In this document: piece after piece, positions 15,762 to 24,929 of the stretch
How the letters are laid out: the number at the start of each line of letters is the position of its first letter
Position numbering within the stretch: position 1 is the stretch's first letter
DNA from: Novosphingobium sp. PP1Y
GTDB lineage: Bacteria; Pseudomonadota; Alphaproteobacteria; Sphingomonadales; Sphingomonadaceae
Length of the DNA: 64,000 bases
Direction: 5' to 3'
NCBI RefSeq assembly: GCF_000253255.1
Contig: NC_015583.1
Coordinates: 434,001-498,000 of the forward strand
Program-made: the position numbers and the translations under genes
Notes under the pieces: generated by a model
What the model saw: only the letters and a program-made list of their open reading frames with translations
Database searches by the model: none
Told to the model about the DNA's origin: nothing

Positions 15762-17506
15762 GCGTCCGCTCCCTCGTCACGGACCGTGACGATGCGCATC
15801 ATCCCGGAATGCATGTGCAGCAACATGTGGCAGTGGAAGGCCCAGTCGCCCTCCCCGTCCGCCGTCAAATCGAACGACGCCTTCCCGCCCGGCAGCACAT
15901 TGACGGTATGTTTGCGCACCCGGTGCCCGGGCTCACCGCTGACCAGTTCGAAAAAGTGACCGTGCAGGTGGATCGGATGCGGCATCATCGTATCATTGAT
16001 GAGGTTAACGCGAACCCGTTCATTGAGCCGGAACGGAATTGGGTCAGGACCTTCCGAAAGCGCCTCGCCGTCCATCGACCACATGTAGCGTTCCATGTTT
16101 GCCGTAAGATGGACGTCGATCTCGCGGCTCGGCGTACGCGGATCGGGATTGGGATCGAGCGCGCGCAGGTCCGCATAAGTCAGAACGCGGTGGTCGACGT
16201 CTTCGAGCCCGGTCGGCCGGTCCGCAAGCCGGTCGACCGGCATCGGCGAAAGCGTGGCCACCCCAGGCCCCATCTTCACGCCGGGCGCAACCGAGGGATC
16301 GCGCATCGACATGGAGTGTCCGTCCATCGATTCGTTGGCAGGCTTGCTGAGGTCGATCACGCCGCCCTCGCCCATGTCCATCCCGGACATGTCCATGCCC
16401 ATGTCGCGCATGGTAAGAAGCGGCCTCTCCCGCAGTGGAGGAACCGGCGCCACCAGCCCGGGCCGCTGCGCCAATGAGGCGCGTACGAGCCCGGAACGGT
16501 CGATGGCCTCGGCGACGATCGCGTAACTCTCCGCCTCGCCCGGCTCGACGATGAAGTCGTACGTCTCGGCAATCGCAATCTGCACTTCGTCGGTTTCGAA
16601 GGGCTGGACATGGTTGCCATCGGCCGCGACGACCTTGAGCGCAAGGCCCGGGACGCGAAAGTTGAAGTTGGTCATGGCCGAGGCATTGATCACCCGCAGC
16701 CGGACCTTTTCGCCGGGTTTGAACAAGCCCGTCCAGTTCTCCGGCGTGCCATGGCCATTGATCAGGAAACTGTAGGTAGAGCCGGTAACGTCCGAGATGT
16801 CGGTCGCATCCATTCGCATCTGCGCCCATTCCAGACGCTCGGCAAGGCTCTGGTCCTTGCCGGCCAGCAACCCCGCAAGAGTCTGCTTCTGGCGGTTGAA
16901 GTAGCCGCCCATCATCTTGAGACGACGCAGCTGCTCATGCGGATGCATCGGGCTCCAGTCCGACAGAACCAGGACGTGCTCCCGGTCATAGCCGATCGGA
17001 TCGGGACCGGCCGGGTCGATGACGATAGGGCCATAAAGCCCGACCGCTTCCTGCATCCCGGAATGACTATGGTACCAGAACGTACCGGAATGGACGATCG
17101 GGAACTCGTAGACGAAGGTCTCGCCGGGATCGATGCCGGGGAAGCTGACGCCGGGCACGCCATCCATCTGGAAGGGAAGCAACAGGCCGTGCCAGTGGAT
17201 CGAACTTTGTTCGCGCAAGGTATTGGTCACGGCAAGACGCACGGTCTGGCCTTCGCGAAGCCGCAGGAGCGGTGCGGGCAGGGTACCGTTGACGGTAATC
17301 GCATGGGCCGAGCGACCGCCCGTCGCAAAATGGCTCTCGCCGATCTGCAGAGTAATGGAATCGCCCGAGAGCGTACCGAAACCTGCCGTACCCGGCGTAC
17401 CGCTGCGTGCCCAGGCGGGAGTCACTGCGGAAAGCCCGAGCCCCCCGGCAAGCATGCCGGACAAGGCGAGAAAACGGCGACGGTTGAAGGGATCGAGAGC
17501 AGTCAT
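15758..17506 (-). CDS. copA: Copper resistance multicopper oxidase CopA
   Basis: About 582 residues with a Tat signal (FNRRRFLALSGMLAGGLGLS). All copper motifs are present: IHWHGLLLP, FWYHSHSGMQE, HPIHLHGHFFEL and HCHMLLHMHSGMM. A Met-rich MGMDMSGMDMGEGG segment near residue 380 fits the CopA group. I chose the ATG at 17506 so that the protein begins directly before the Tat signal; the frame extends 12 codons upstream. It oxidises or binds Cu(I) in the periplasm. It lies 25 bp after the sigma factor gene and is followed by copB. Confidence 0.93.
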   Translation of the reverse strand: MTALDPFNRRRFLALSGMLAGGLGLSAVTPAWARSGTPGTAGFGTLSGDSITLQIGESHFATGGRSAHAITVNGTLPAPLLRLREGQTVRLAVTNTLREQSSIHWHGLLLPFQMDGVPGVSFPGIDPGETFVYEFPIVHSGTFWYHSHSGMQEAVGLYGPIVIDPAGPDPIGYDREHVLVLSDWSPMHPHEQLRRLKMMGGYFNRQKQTLAGLLAGKDQSLAERLEWAQMRMDATDISDVTGSTYSFLINGHGTPENWTGLFKPGEKVRLRVINASAMTNFNFRVPGLALKVVAADGNHVQPFETDEVQIAIAETYDFIVEPGEAESYAIVAEAIDRSGLVRASLAQRPGLVAPVPPLRERPLLTMRDMGMDMSGMDMGEGGVIDLSKPANESMDGHSMSMRDPSVAPGVKMGPGVATLSPMPVDRLADRPTGLEDVDHRVLTYADLRALDPNPDPRTPSREIDVHLTANMERYMWSMDGEALSEGPDPIPFRLNERVRVNLINDTMMPHPIHLHGHFFELVSGEPGHRVRKHTVNVLPGGKASFDLTADGEGDWAFHCHMLLHMHSGMMRIVTVRDEGADA

Positions 17507-17531
17507 CGCCGATAATACGCAGATCCGGCGC

Positions 17532-18119
17532 TTACCCCTCAAGCAGGTGCGACAATTTCTGGCGGGCTCGATAAATGCGGGTTTCCACCGCCTTGCGGCT
17601 GATGCCTAGAACTTCGGCAGCCTCATCCTGCGTCATGTCTTCCAGAGAACAGAGCAGCAGCGGTTCCTTGAGGCTGGCCGGCAAGCTGGCAATCGCCTCG
17701 TGGATTCTCTCCACCCCCCGACGCGATGAAAGAGCCTCTTCCGGGTTCTCCTCGGGGTCGGCAATATCGGACGCATCGTCGAGCGGCACGGCAAAGGAAA
17801 AGAAGCGGCGAACCGTTCGCCGACGGGCCCAGTCATGGCACTTGTTGCGCGCGATGCGCAGGATCCATGCACGAAACGGGCGCGTGCGGTCATAGCGGCC
17901 AAGGGCAAGGAACGCAGCGACAAAGCATTCCTGCGTAATGTCGAGCGCATCGCTTTCATTACCGGTAAGGCCGCGCACGAAGCGGAAAACCGCCTCGCGG
18001 TGCCGCTTCATGAGGGTATCGAAGCCCGACTGGCGACCGGCAAGCGCGGCGACCGCCGCCGATGCATCATCGCCATCCCCGACCGCCATTCTACCGGTTT
18101 GCCGCCCTTGCCCGGACAC
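17532..18119 (-). CDS. ECF RNA polymerase sigma factor (CnrH-like)
   Basis: The 195-residue protein has region 2 (FDTLMKRHREAVFRFVRGLT, then DALDITQECFVAAFLAL and RPFRAWILRIARNKCHDWAR) and region 4 (LPASLKEPLLLCSLEDMTQD, then EAAEVLGISRKAVETRIYRA). The GTG at 18119 is supported by GAGG 10-13 bases upstream; an ATG ten codons in is the alternative. It follows genes for a membrane-anchored heavy-metal sensor and a small anti-sigma-like protein. That is the Y-X-H order of the cnr system, so it should be released when metal is sensed and drive copAB. Confidence 0.88.
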   Translation of the reverse strand: MSGQGRQTGRMAVGDGDDASAAVAALAGRQSGFDTLMKRHREAVFRFVRGLTGNESDALDITQECFVAAFLALGRYDRTRPFRAWILRIARNKCHDWARRRTVRRFFSFAVPLDDASDIADPEENPEEALSSRRGVERIHEAIASLPASLKEPLLLCSLEDMTQDEAAEVLGISRKAVETRIYRARQKLSHLLEG

Positions 18120-18125
18120 GCCGGA

Positions 18126-18566
18126 TCATTCCTCTGGCGGCGTGGTCAGGGCATGGGCAACAGCGGAATCGAAACGCCTCGCCTGATCTGGCCGGAGCAC
18201 AGCGCGCATGGAAAAGACGTGCCGAAGCGTCGCCTTCTGCAATTCGCCCATGGCCATGTGCGACTGGTCGACTGCCCTCTCCACTGCCGGACCATACGTA
18301 TGCTCGCGCTCTATCGCCTGTGCCAGTTGCGCGTTGGCCTGCCGCAAACGCCCGTCGAGCAGCTTGCGTCTTTCAGCAAATTCGCTCTCGAGCCGATCAA
18401 TCTGCGCTTCCTGCGCCTTATCGAGATCGAGTTCCTCATGAAGCACGGCATGCAGCCGGCTCTCGTGATTGTCGCCCGCCCGCAGCTTCTGCCCGATCAT
18501 GAGGGCAACCAGCGCAGCGAGGAATGCGAGGACAAATGCCAGAACGTAGCCGCGCAGACCTGCCAC
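18126..18566 (-). CDS. Periplasmic heavy-metal sensor, CnrX/ZraP-like
   Basis: About 146 residues: an N-terminal membrane anchor (GYVLAFVLAFLAALVALMIG) followed by a long helical periplasmic part (LHEELDLDKAQEAQIDRLES, then FAERRKLLDGRLRQANAQLA) with His and Met residues suited to metal binding (HSHMAMGEL-like region, HVFSMRAVLRPDQ). I chose the GTG at 18566, two bases after the preceding stop, because it places the anchor at the N-terminus. It sits between the anti-sigma-like gene and the sigma gene. It likely senses copper and controls sequestration of the sigma factor. Confidence 0.75.
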   Translation of the reverse strand: MAGLRGYVLAFVLAFLAALVALMIGQKLRAGDNHESRLHAVLHEELDLDKAQEAQIDRLESEFAERRKLLDGRLRQANAQLAQAIEREHTYGPAVERAVDQSHMAMGELQKATLRHVFSMRAVLRPDQARRFDSAVAHALTTPPEE

Positions 18567-18568
18567 GA

Positions 18569-18832
18569 TCAGGAAACCAGCAAGTGCGAAGGCGCGGCCG
18601 CGGGCAGGCCAAGCAGCGGATCTTCGTGCACGGAAGGCGCGCCCGGCAATGCAAGCCCGCCCCACAACCCGATCACCCCCGCAACCGCACAGGCGAGCAC
18701 GATGCCGCGGCGAGCCACCAACCGCTCGCGCGCTGCGAACAGCCCGGCCATGACCGGGCCCTCGATAGCGCCAAGTCCGGCAGGCACGGGTTCATCGCGC
18801 AATTGGGCTATGAACCGGTCAACATCGTCCAT
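18569..18832 (-). CDS. Small anti-sigma-like membrane protein (CnrY-like)
   Basis: An 87-residue protein starting MDDVDRFIAQLRDEPVPAGL, with a single membrane segment RGIVLACAVAGVIGLWGGLA near residues 43-62 and a short C-terminal tail. The short cytoplasmic N-terminus plus one helix is the plan of CnrY-type anti-sigma factors, which bind their sigma factor by a short peptide. Position first in a Y-X-H-like order before the sensor and sigma genes supports this. Sequence conservation in CnrY proteins is low, so the call rests on architecture and synteny. Confidence 0.6.
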   Translation of the reverse strand: MDDVDRFIAQLRDEPVPAGLGAIEGPVMAGLFAARERLVARRGIVLACAVAGVIGLWGGLALPGAPSVHEDPLLGLPAAAPSHLLVS

Positions 18833-18996
18833 GGCGTGATATCCTGAAATACTTCTGCTTGCCGAGCTATACGCAGCCCCTTCACCCATCCCTCATGTTC
18901 ATGGCGAATGCAATCGTGAGGGCCAATCGTGCGGGCATCGCCGCCATGAAGCTGCCGGGGCGCTTCAGGCTTTCGGCAAGGCACATATGTCAGTGT

Positions 18997-19020
18997 GCCG
19001 CGCGCATGCTGGCGCGCGGC
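18997..19020. terminator. Terminator-like hairpin
   Basis: GCCGCGCGC-atgctg-GCGCGCGGC is a perfect 9-bp stem between the metallo-hydrolase stop (19075) and the copper operon start (18832). There is no T-run. The rest of 18833-19074 would hold the copper-operon promoter; no clear ECF box was recognised. Confidence 0.45.
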
Positions 19021-19074
19021 CATGCAACGATCGAAGGTGCACCTGGCGGTTGCCTGTCACAGTCCGGTCGGACC

Positions 19075-20052
19075 TCAGAAGCGGTCCAGATCATTGGCTA
19101 TGGTAACCGGTCCGGCATATTCCTTTTTGACCGCTTCCACATTCCTTCCAACCTGCTCCGGTCCCGAAAGGCCCCCGGCGAAATGGGTCACGACGAGCGC
19201 CTTGGCGTGCGCCCTGGCGGCAAGCCGGCCGACTTCCTGCGGCGTCAGGTGATGCGTGGTAAGATGCCGCACCATGTTTTCTTTGATGCTCGCTGGCATA
19301 TCGGGGGCAACCTTGGCCATGCGCGCCAGCGTCGAATCCATGTCGATCATCTCGCTGACAAGCAGGTCAACTCCGGCTGCGAGCTTCTCGACCGCTTCGC
19401 TGGGACCGGTATCGCCGGTGTAGAGGATAGACTTGCCCGGCATGTCGAAGCGATAGGAATAGGATTTGTAGTTCCGCTCGTCCGAACTCCCCGGTGCAAA
19501 ATCATAATGCGTGTTCTGAACGACCTTCACGGTCATGTCATCGACAGTGATCATCTCACCATCCCGCAATTCGGTAACATTCACGGTATTGGCCGGCGGC
19601 GCCCAGACTCGTCCGGGAAGGCCATAGCCAGCCTTTGCCGACGGCTGCAGCGAAGCCACAATGCCGCCGACGAATTCCCGCGTTCCGGGCGGGCCATAGA
19701 TCTGCAGCACTCCGCCGGTTTCGGTCTGAAGCCTCAAGCCGATCACAGCGGCCAGGCCACCGACGTGATCGATATGGAGATGACTGATGAAGACTGCGCG
19801 AACCGCGGGCAGGTTCATTCCTGCCCGCGCCAGCTGTTCTGTCGCGCCATCCCCGGCATCGACGAGATAGACCCGGTCACCGCGTACGATGGCATTCGCG
19901 GGTTGGGAACGCTGGCCATCCGGTACCGGACCACCCATCGTCCCCAAGGTGATGAAGCTGGTGGCTCCCGGAGTTACAGTGGCCGCTTCCCCCGTGTGTG
20001 CCAGCGCAAGAAATGCCAGTGGCGCCAGCGCACGCAGCGATACCTTCATCAT
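19075..20052 (-). CDS. Exported MBL-fold metallo-hydrolase
   Basis: About 325 residues with a signal peptide (MKVSLRALAPLAFLALAHTG, EAA cleavage). The metallo-beta-lactamase motif HLHIDHVGG is present, followed by NTHYDF, YTGDTGPSE and VVTHFAGG, giving the metal-binding set. The family includes AtsA-type arylsulfatases and RNase Z-like hydrolases; the secreted form fits an enzyme acting on an external small molecule. Adjacent ATGs at 20052 and 20049 are both possible starts. It begins 13 bp after the stop of a TonB receptor gene, so the two form an operon. Confidence 0.8.
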   Translation of the reverse strand: MMKVSLRALAPLAFLALAHTGEAATVTPGATSFITLGTMGGPVPDGQRSQPANAIVRGDRVYLVDAGDGATEQLARAGMNLPAVRAVFISHLHIDHVGGLAAVIGLRLQTETGGVLQIYGPPGTREFVGGIVASLQPSAKAGYGLPGRVWAPPANTVNVTELRDGEMITVDDMTVKVVQNTHYDFAPGSSDERNYKSYSYRFDMPGKSILYTGDTGPSEAVEKLAAGVDLLVSEMIDMDSTLARMAKVAPDMPASIKENMVRHLTTHHLTPQEVGRLAARAHAKALVVTHFAGGLSGPEQVGRNVEAVKKEYAGPVTIANDLDRF

Positions 20053-20065
20053 CACATCCAATCCC

Positions 20066-22375
20066 TTAAAGCTTGAAGCCCAAACGAGCGCCGTAAGTGC
20101 GCGGCGGACGAAGAGTTCCGATCGGGAAGTCAAGGATCGGGCGTGAACCTGCGCGAGCAAGAACTTCTTCATCTTCGATGTTGTTGATGAACGCGGTGAC
20201 GGTCCAGCGGCCTTCCGGCCCTTCGAGCGTGAGGTATGCGTCGGACATCATGAACGCGCCCTGCTTTTCCACGTCGCGGAAATTCGCATTCAGGAATCGG
20301 CTGCTCTCGATGTTGGACCGCAGGCCGGCAATAAGTTCCATGTCACCGCCCAGATCGAATGTATGCTCGTATCCGACATTGGCCGACCAGCGCGGCGAAT
20401 TGACGGTTGGCTTGCCCGAGCAATCGATGTCGAAGAACCGCGCCCCGTTCACCCCGGGGTTCGCCAGCCGCGTACCGGTGACCGTGCATCCCGTCGAAAC
20501 GGGCGCGCCGGTTGGCGAGAAGTTAGCCGTCTGCAGACTGTTGTATTTGCCGTTGAGATACTGGACGTTGGCGCTGAACTGATCGTGGCGCGTAGGCGCA
20601 AAGCGCATCTCGACTTCGGCGCCATATATGCGCGACTGTCCCGCGTTGGTCGTGAGAGAGCCTTGAGCGAAGAGGCCGTCACCCGTTTTCACGCCGCCCA
20701 CGAAGGTCACTTGCTGGTCCTTGTAGTCCCAGTAGAACGCTTCCACGTTGAGCTGCACCTTGTTGCCGAAGAAACGGTTCTTCGACCCAATGGTGTAAGC
20801 GGTCAGCGTCTCGGGAGCGAAAACGTTATTCGGCGGCGAAGCAACGTAGAACCCGCCCGACTTGAAGCCTGTGGCAACATTTGCATACAGCAGCGATGCC
20901 GGACCTGCGTCAAATTCGACGCCTGCCTTCCAGGTGAACTTGTTGAAGGTCAGGCTACCGGTAAACGGCGCGCCAAGCGGCGGATCGATCGGGCCGGGAA
21001 GCCCGCCCGATACCGATGCGGTGAGCTGTGACTTTTCCTCATGGGTATAGCGCCCGCCCGCAACTACGCGGAAAGCATAGCTGAGATCGAAGGTCAGCTG
21101 GCCGAAGGCAGCGATGCTCTGCGTCTTGAGGCGCGGCGAAAAGCGGGTCGTGGAAAGGCGGCCCTGGCGGAAGTAGTTCAGCGTCTCCTGCTCTTCATTA
21201 TAGAAGAATGCACCGGCAACGTAGCGCAATCTGCCCTGCGCTGACGAAGTCAGGCGCGCTTCCAGCGACATCTGGTCGGCATTGTCCTGGATCTCGCCGA
21301 GGAACCCGGGAAGATATGTGCGGAAATCGGCTTCGGAACGGCGCCAGGCTGGAATGATTGTCAGCTTGCCGAAGCCCATGTCTCCTTCGACCTGCGCGCT
21401 CAGCCCGTAGAACTTGTTGTTGAGATAACCATCACCCTTGGCGTTCTCGATGCAGCCACTGGCGATGAAACCCCCGACGCAGAAGGGCGGCGCAAAACGC
21501 GTATCGGCAAAACCATTGATGGCGGCGATTGCCAGAGGATCCGACAGCCCAATGCGATCATCGACAGGGGGAACCGCAAAATCCGGATTGGGCAAAAGGA
21601 CCGCTCCGGAACCCTTGCCATGCTGGTTGTAGTAATCGCCGACGAAAGTGATTGACCATTGATCCGAAGGCTTGATCAGCAGCGATGCACGCGCTGCCTC
21701 GCCTTTGTCGTCGTCGTAGCCATCGGAAAGGTAGCCGTCGCGGTCGACGATCTGGCCTGCAACCCGGAGCGCGACCGTTTCGCCGAACGGCAGATTGACC
21801 GCCGCGAACCCCTTCTTGCTGTCGTAGTTTCCGTATTCCACCAGCCCTTCGAAGCCCAGCGTGCCCAATTGCGGCTTCTTGGGAAGGACATTGATCGCGC
21901 CGCCTGTGGCGTTGCGGCCATATAGCGTGCCCTGCGGTCCCTTCACCACTTCGACGCGCTCGAGATCATAGAAAACCCCGGCGGGCGCAGTCGGACGGCC
22001 GACATAGACGCCGTTGAAATTAAAGGCGATTGCATTCTCAGAAAAACTGTTCTGCGAATTCGTGCCGACGCCGCGAAGGAAGAAACTTGTCGTTCCGCCC
22101 GTAGGCTGGACAACCAGCGCCGGCACCAACTTGCCGAGGTTTGACGTTTCGGTAATGCCCGACTTTACAAGCTGGTCTCCGGTAACGGCGCTCACCGCCA
22201 CCGCCACTTTCTGCAGGGTCTCCTCCCGGCGTTGAGCGGTAACGATGATCTCCTCGAGACCACCTTCATTGCCAGCCGATTGCTCTGCCACTTGAGCTTC
22301 GGCGGATTGAGCCAGCACCAGGTGCGGAGCCAGGGCAACCCCGGCCAGCAATGTTCCGATTGTGATCTTGAGCAT
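20066..22375 (-). CDS. TonB-dependent receptor
   Basis: The 769-residue outer-membrane receptor has a signal peptide (MLKITIGTLLAGVALAPHLV), then a TonB-box/plug start EEIIVTAQRREETLQKVAVA, plug motif VEVVKGPQGTLYGRNATGGA and a C-terminal barrel ending GARLGFKL. The plug type (FecA/IroN-like sphingomonad receptors) is common for aromatic or glycoside substrates. It is first in an operon with the MBL-fold hydrolase and diverges from a NodD-like LysR gene with a T-N11-A box between. The ligand is unknown; plant phenolics are plausible by context. Confidence 0.9.
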   Translation of the reverse strand: MLKITIGTLLAGVALAPHLVLAQSAEAQVAEQSAGNEGGLEEIIVTAQRREETLQKVAVAVSAVTGDQLVKSGITETSNLGKLVPALVVQPTGGTTSFFLRGVGTNSQNSFSENAIAFNFNGVYVGRPTAPAGVFYDLERVEVVKGPQGTLYGRNATGGAINVLPKKPQLGTLGFEGLVEYGNYDSKKGFAAVNLPFGETVALRVAGQIVDRDGYLSDGYDDDKGEAARASLLIKPSDQWSITFVGDYYNQHGKGSGAVLLPNPDFAVPPVDDRIGLSDPLAIAAINGFADTRFAPPFCVGGFIASGCIENAKGDGYLNNKFYGLSAQVEGDMGFGKLTIIPAWRRSEADFRTYLPGFLGEIQDNADQMSLEARLTSSAQGRLRYVAGAFFYNEEQETLNYFRQGRLSTTRFSPRLKTQSIAAFGQLTFDLSYAFRVVAGGRYTHEEKSQLTASVSGGLPGPIDPPLGAPFTGSLTFNKFTWKAGVEFDAGPASLLYANVATGFKSGGFYVASPPNNVFAPETLTAYTIGSKNRFFGNKVQLNVEAFYWDYKDQQVTFVGGVKTGDGLFAQGSLTTNAGQSRIYGAEVEMRFAPTRHDQFSANVQYLNGKYNSLQTANFSPTGAPVSTGCTVTGTRLANPGVNGARFFDIDCSGKPTVNSPRWSANVGYEHTFDLGGDMELIAGLRSNIESSRFLNANFRDVEKQGAFMMSDAYLTLEGPEGRWTVTAFINNIEDEEVLARAGSRPILDFPIGTLRPPRTYGARLGFKL

Positions 22376-22690
22376 TTTTCACTCCCCATTATCAGTTTGT
22401 TTTTTCAACTATGCCGCCGGAGAAGCAGGTCTCCCTGGCCAGATTCGATGCATGGATTTGAGAAGGCGCCGTTGCCATCTGCGGCGGACCGGCGCGATTT
22501 GCGGGCGGTCGAGACTGATCAGGTCATGGATTTCGGGGCGATTCCCAACAGGCATGCGCTCCCCACCTTGTCCCCCTCCTGTACCGTTCTTCGACTCGTT
22601 CACTTGCCTGCTGGTCATTCGCACCAAGCAATCAATTTGCAAAATTGCTTTTTTCTATGATATCTCATTTGAAAATCTGATGGGAATGTT
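22376..22690. promoter_or_regulatory. Divergent promoter with LysR box
   Basis: GCAAT-N11-ATTGC at 22628-22648 is a perfect dyad with the T-N11-A core of LysR-family sites. It lies 43 bp before the LysR start and within the region shared with the divergent TonB receptor gene. AT-rich flanks (TTTTTTC, TATGATATC) may hold promoter elements. Confidence 0.6.
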
Positions 22691-23596
22691 ATGCGCTTCA
22701 AGGGGCTCGACCTCAATCTTCTGCTTGTTCTTGAGACTCTCCTGGCCGAACGCAGCGTAACCGCCGCCTCCAGGCGCCTTAACCTTAGCCAACCCGCGAC
22801 AAGTGCGGCGCTTGCCAAGTTAAGGGAGTACTTCAACGATGAATTGCTGCAGCAGCGCGGAAGAACCATGTTTCCCACTGCTCATGCCTTGAGCATAAGG
22901 CCCCTTGTCCGCGAGGTCCTGGCAGATGCGGAGCGTTTGATTGCCACCTCGGCCAGCTTCGATCCTGCCACTTCGGACCGGAAGTTTGTCGTGATGGGAT
23001 CGGACTATATCTTCACCACCCTACTGGCATCGTTCATCGCATCCTTGCAGGCCGAGGCTCCAAACATCAGGATCCAGGCCAATCCATTGGAGCCCAATGT
23101 AATCAAGCAGCTCGAGCGAGCAGAAGTGGATCTACTTCTGACGCCCCGCCACTTTGTAACCCCCGAACACCCGGCCATCGCCATCTTCGAAGAGCAGCAC
23201 GTCATCGTGGGCTGGAATGAAAATCCGATATTCTCGAAGGAAGTGAAGCTGGAAGACTTTCTTGCTGCACCGCAAGTCTGCGTGGAATTTGGGCCGAACC
23301 GGACAGTGCCGTTCGCAGAGGAGCAGATGCGGGCGCTTGGGCTGCAGCGAAGAATCGAGGTAATCGCGCCGACCTTCGCTGCCGTTCCCTGGATCCTGCC
23401 GAATTCCAGCCGGGTGGCCGTATTGCAGGAACGCCTTGCGCAAAAATTCGCCCGGCACCTGCCCTTGGCTATCGCGCCGCTACCGTTCCCCATGTCAACG
23501 ATGGAAGAGATGGCGCAGTTTCACTCAACCAGAGATCGGGACGCCGGGCTTCAGTGGCTCCTGTCCAGACTTCAGGAGAAAGCGCAGGAAAGCTGA
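22691..23596 (+). CDS. NodD-like LysR-family regulator
   Basis: The 301-residue regulator starts MRFKGLDLNLLLVLETLLAE, almost the NodD N-terminal hallmark. A helix-turn-helix follows at about 18-66 (SVTAASRRLNLSQPATSAAL) and then a substrate-binding domain. The C-terminus STRDRDAGLQWLLSRL also resembles the NodD tail. NodD proteins respond to flavonoids, so a plant phenolic inducer is plausible. It is divergent from the TonB receptor at 22375 with a LysR box between. True nod genes are absent here, so it is a NodD-like catabolic regulator, not a nodulation gene. Confidence 0.85.
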   Translation: MRFKGLDLNLLLVLETLLAERSVTAASRRLNLSQPATSAALAKLREYFNDELLQQRGRTMFPTAHALSIRPLVREVLADAERLIATSASFDPATSDRKFVVMGSDYIFTTLLASFIASLQAEAPNIRIQANPLEPNVIKQLERAEVDLLLTPRHFVTPEHPAIAIFEEQHVIVGWNENPIFSKEVKLEDFLAAPQVCVEFGPNRTVPFAEEQMRALGLQRRIEVIAPTFAAVPWILPNSSRVAVLQERLAQKFARHLPLAIAPLPFPMSTMEEMAQFHSTRDRDAGLQWLLSRLQEKAQES

Positions 23597-23718
23597 TCGA
23601 GCACCGACGGAAAGCTGGGCAGAGCGGGCCGCGATGATGCCTGGCCTTTATCGGCACTTCCCCCTGACGAAGCGAAACCGATCGCGTGGCTCAGCGCAAT
23701 GTCATGTCGCAAGCATTA

Positions 23719-24468
23719 TCACGATGTCGCCCGCGCATAGCGCTCACGCTTGGCAGCGACCGCGCGCCGGGCCTCCTCCACCGCACGTTCTTCGGTGGCG
23801 AAAAGCAGGCTGTCGAGAACAGTGGTCAGGTGCGCCCGCATCGCCGCGCGGGCAGCGCGAGGATCCCGGGCGCGCAGGGCATCGAGGACCGCGGTGTGTT
23901 CATCCACGACGGGCTTTATGTTGGCACTGCGGGCCTTTTCGTGAAGCAAGGAGGCTTCGGGCGACGTGGCCCGCAAATTCCACAGGCGCTCCACGATCTC
24001 TATCAGTGCAGCGTTGCGGGTTGCTGCTGCGAGTGTGACGTGGAACTGGCGATCAGCTCTTTCGGTGCCCTTGGGGTCCAGGTTTTCCTGCGCGATTTCC
24101 TTGACCAGCCTTTCCAGGCCGGCCAGTTCCTCATCCGTGATCTGCGCGGCTGCGAGCGCGGCGCATTCGGACTCGACCAACAGGCGTGCCTCGGTAAGTT
24201 CGAAGGCGGAGATGTTGAAGCCAGGCTTCTCCTCGTCGCCCGGTAACCGGACTACATAGGCGCCCGAGCCGACGCGCACTTCGACAAGGCCCTGAACTTC
24301 CAGTGCAATGATTGCTTCGCGCACCGTGGGCCGGCTTACGTTGTGAAGCGCAGACAGCTCTCGCTCGGCTGGCAGACGGTCGCCGACGCGGTATTTGCCT
24401 TCTACCAGGTCAACGAGCAGTTCGCGCGCAAGATCCTGATAGAGCCGTTCCTTCATACCCTCAGCCAT
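23719..24468 (-). CDS. GntR-family regulator, FadR/UxuR subfamily
   Basis: About 249 residues: an N-terminal winged helix (LPAERELSALHNVSRPTVRE, then AIIALEVQGLVEVRVGSGAYV) and an all-helical FCD ligand domain from about residue 90 (TEARLLVESECAALAA, FHVTLAAATRNAAL, VDEHTAVLDALRARDP). The His/Asp/Arg pattern of metal-binding FCD domains is present. The start at 24468 has GGAAG upstream; frames from 24498 or 24456 are possible. This subfamily includes the hexuronate regulators UxuR/ExuR, which bind TGGTnnnACCA-type boxes. Such boxes occur near this gene and before several operons in the window. Confidence 0.85.
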   Translation of the reverse strand: MAEGMKERLYQDLARELLVDLVEGKYRVGDRLPAERELSALHNVSRPTVREAIIALEVQGLVEVRVGSGAYVVRLPGDEEKPGFNISAFELTEARLLVESECAALAAAQITDEELAGLERLVKEIAQENLDPKGTERADRQFHVTLAAATRNAALIEIVERLWNLRATSPEASLLHEKARSANIKPVVDEHTAVLDALRARDPRAARAAMRAHLTTVLDSLLFATEERAVEEARRAVAAKRERYARATS

Positions 24469-24929
24469 CACGCTTCCATATCCCTTACCAATTAGCATGA
24501 TTGCCAGACCAATAAGGCGAGGTCAATCTAACATAGAAATCCGCCCCGGGATTCGCCAGCGAGCCATACAAAAATAAAAAGCCAGCGCAATCACTGCGCA
24601 CTGCGCTCGCCATTAGGTCACGCACTTGCCAAATATCGCCATTCTTGCACCGATCGGCAGCCGCAGGTGGGGGCTCGTGCCGCAATCCTGGGCCAGACCG
24701 GGATCGCGGCCCGCGATCGACGACTGGTCGAATCGTGAACTCATCAGATCCTGCCCGGCTTTTCCTTCTTGTAGCCGACGGCAAGCTACAGGAGGACAAG
24801 GGAGCACGGATCTTGAAGTTACAATCAGGTCATTTCCGAGCCCACACCAAAGCTACCGGCTTGACTGGTCTTACCAAAATACGCTAATCGGCCAGTCGAC
24901 CGCTTCAAGGTTCGTAGGGAGAAGACTTC
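24469..24929. promoter_or_regulatory. Divergent control region with FadR/UxuR-type boxes
   Basis: TGGTcttACCA at 24866-24876, about 54 bp before the TonB receptor start, is a perfect FadR-subfamily box. TTGCCAGACCAAT at 24501-24513 (inverse ATTGGTCTGGCAA) near the regulator start is a weaker box and suggests autoregulation. No gene is seen in the gap. AGGGA at 24916-24920 is the ribosome site for the GTG start at 24930. Confidence 0.55.

Noticed and set aside
18859..20076. 405-residue plus-strand frame opposite the MBL-fold gene
   Set aside because: Antisense to a gene with signal peptide and HxHxDH motif; no recognisable domain.
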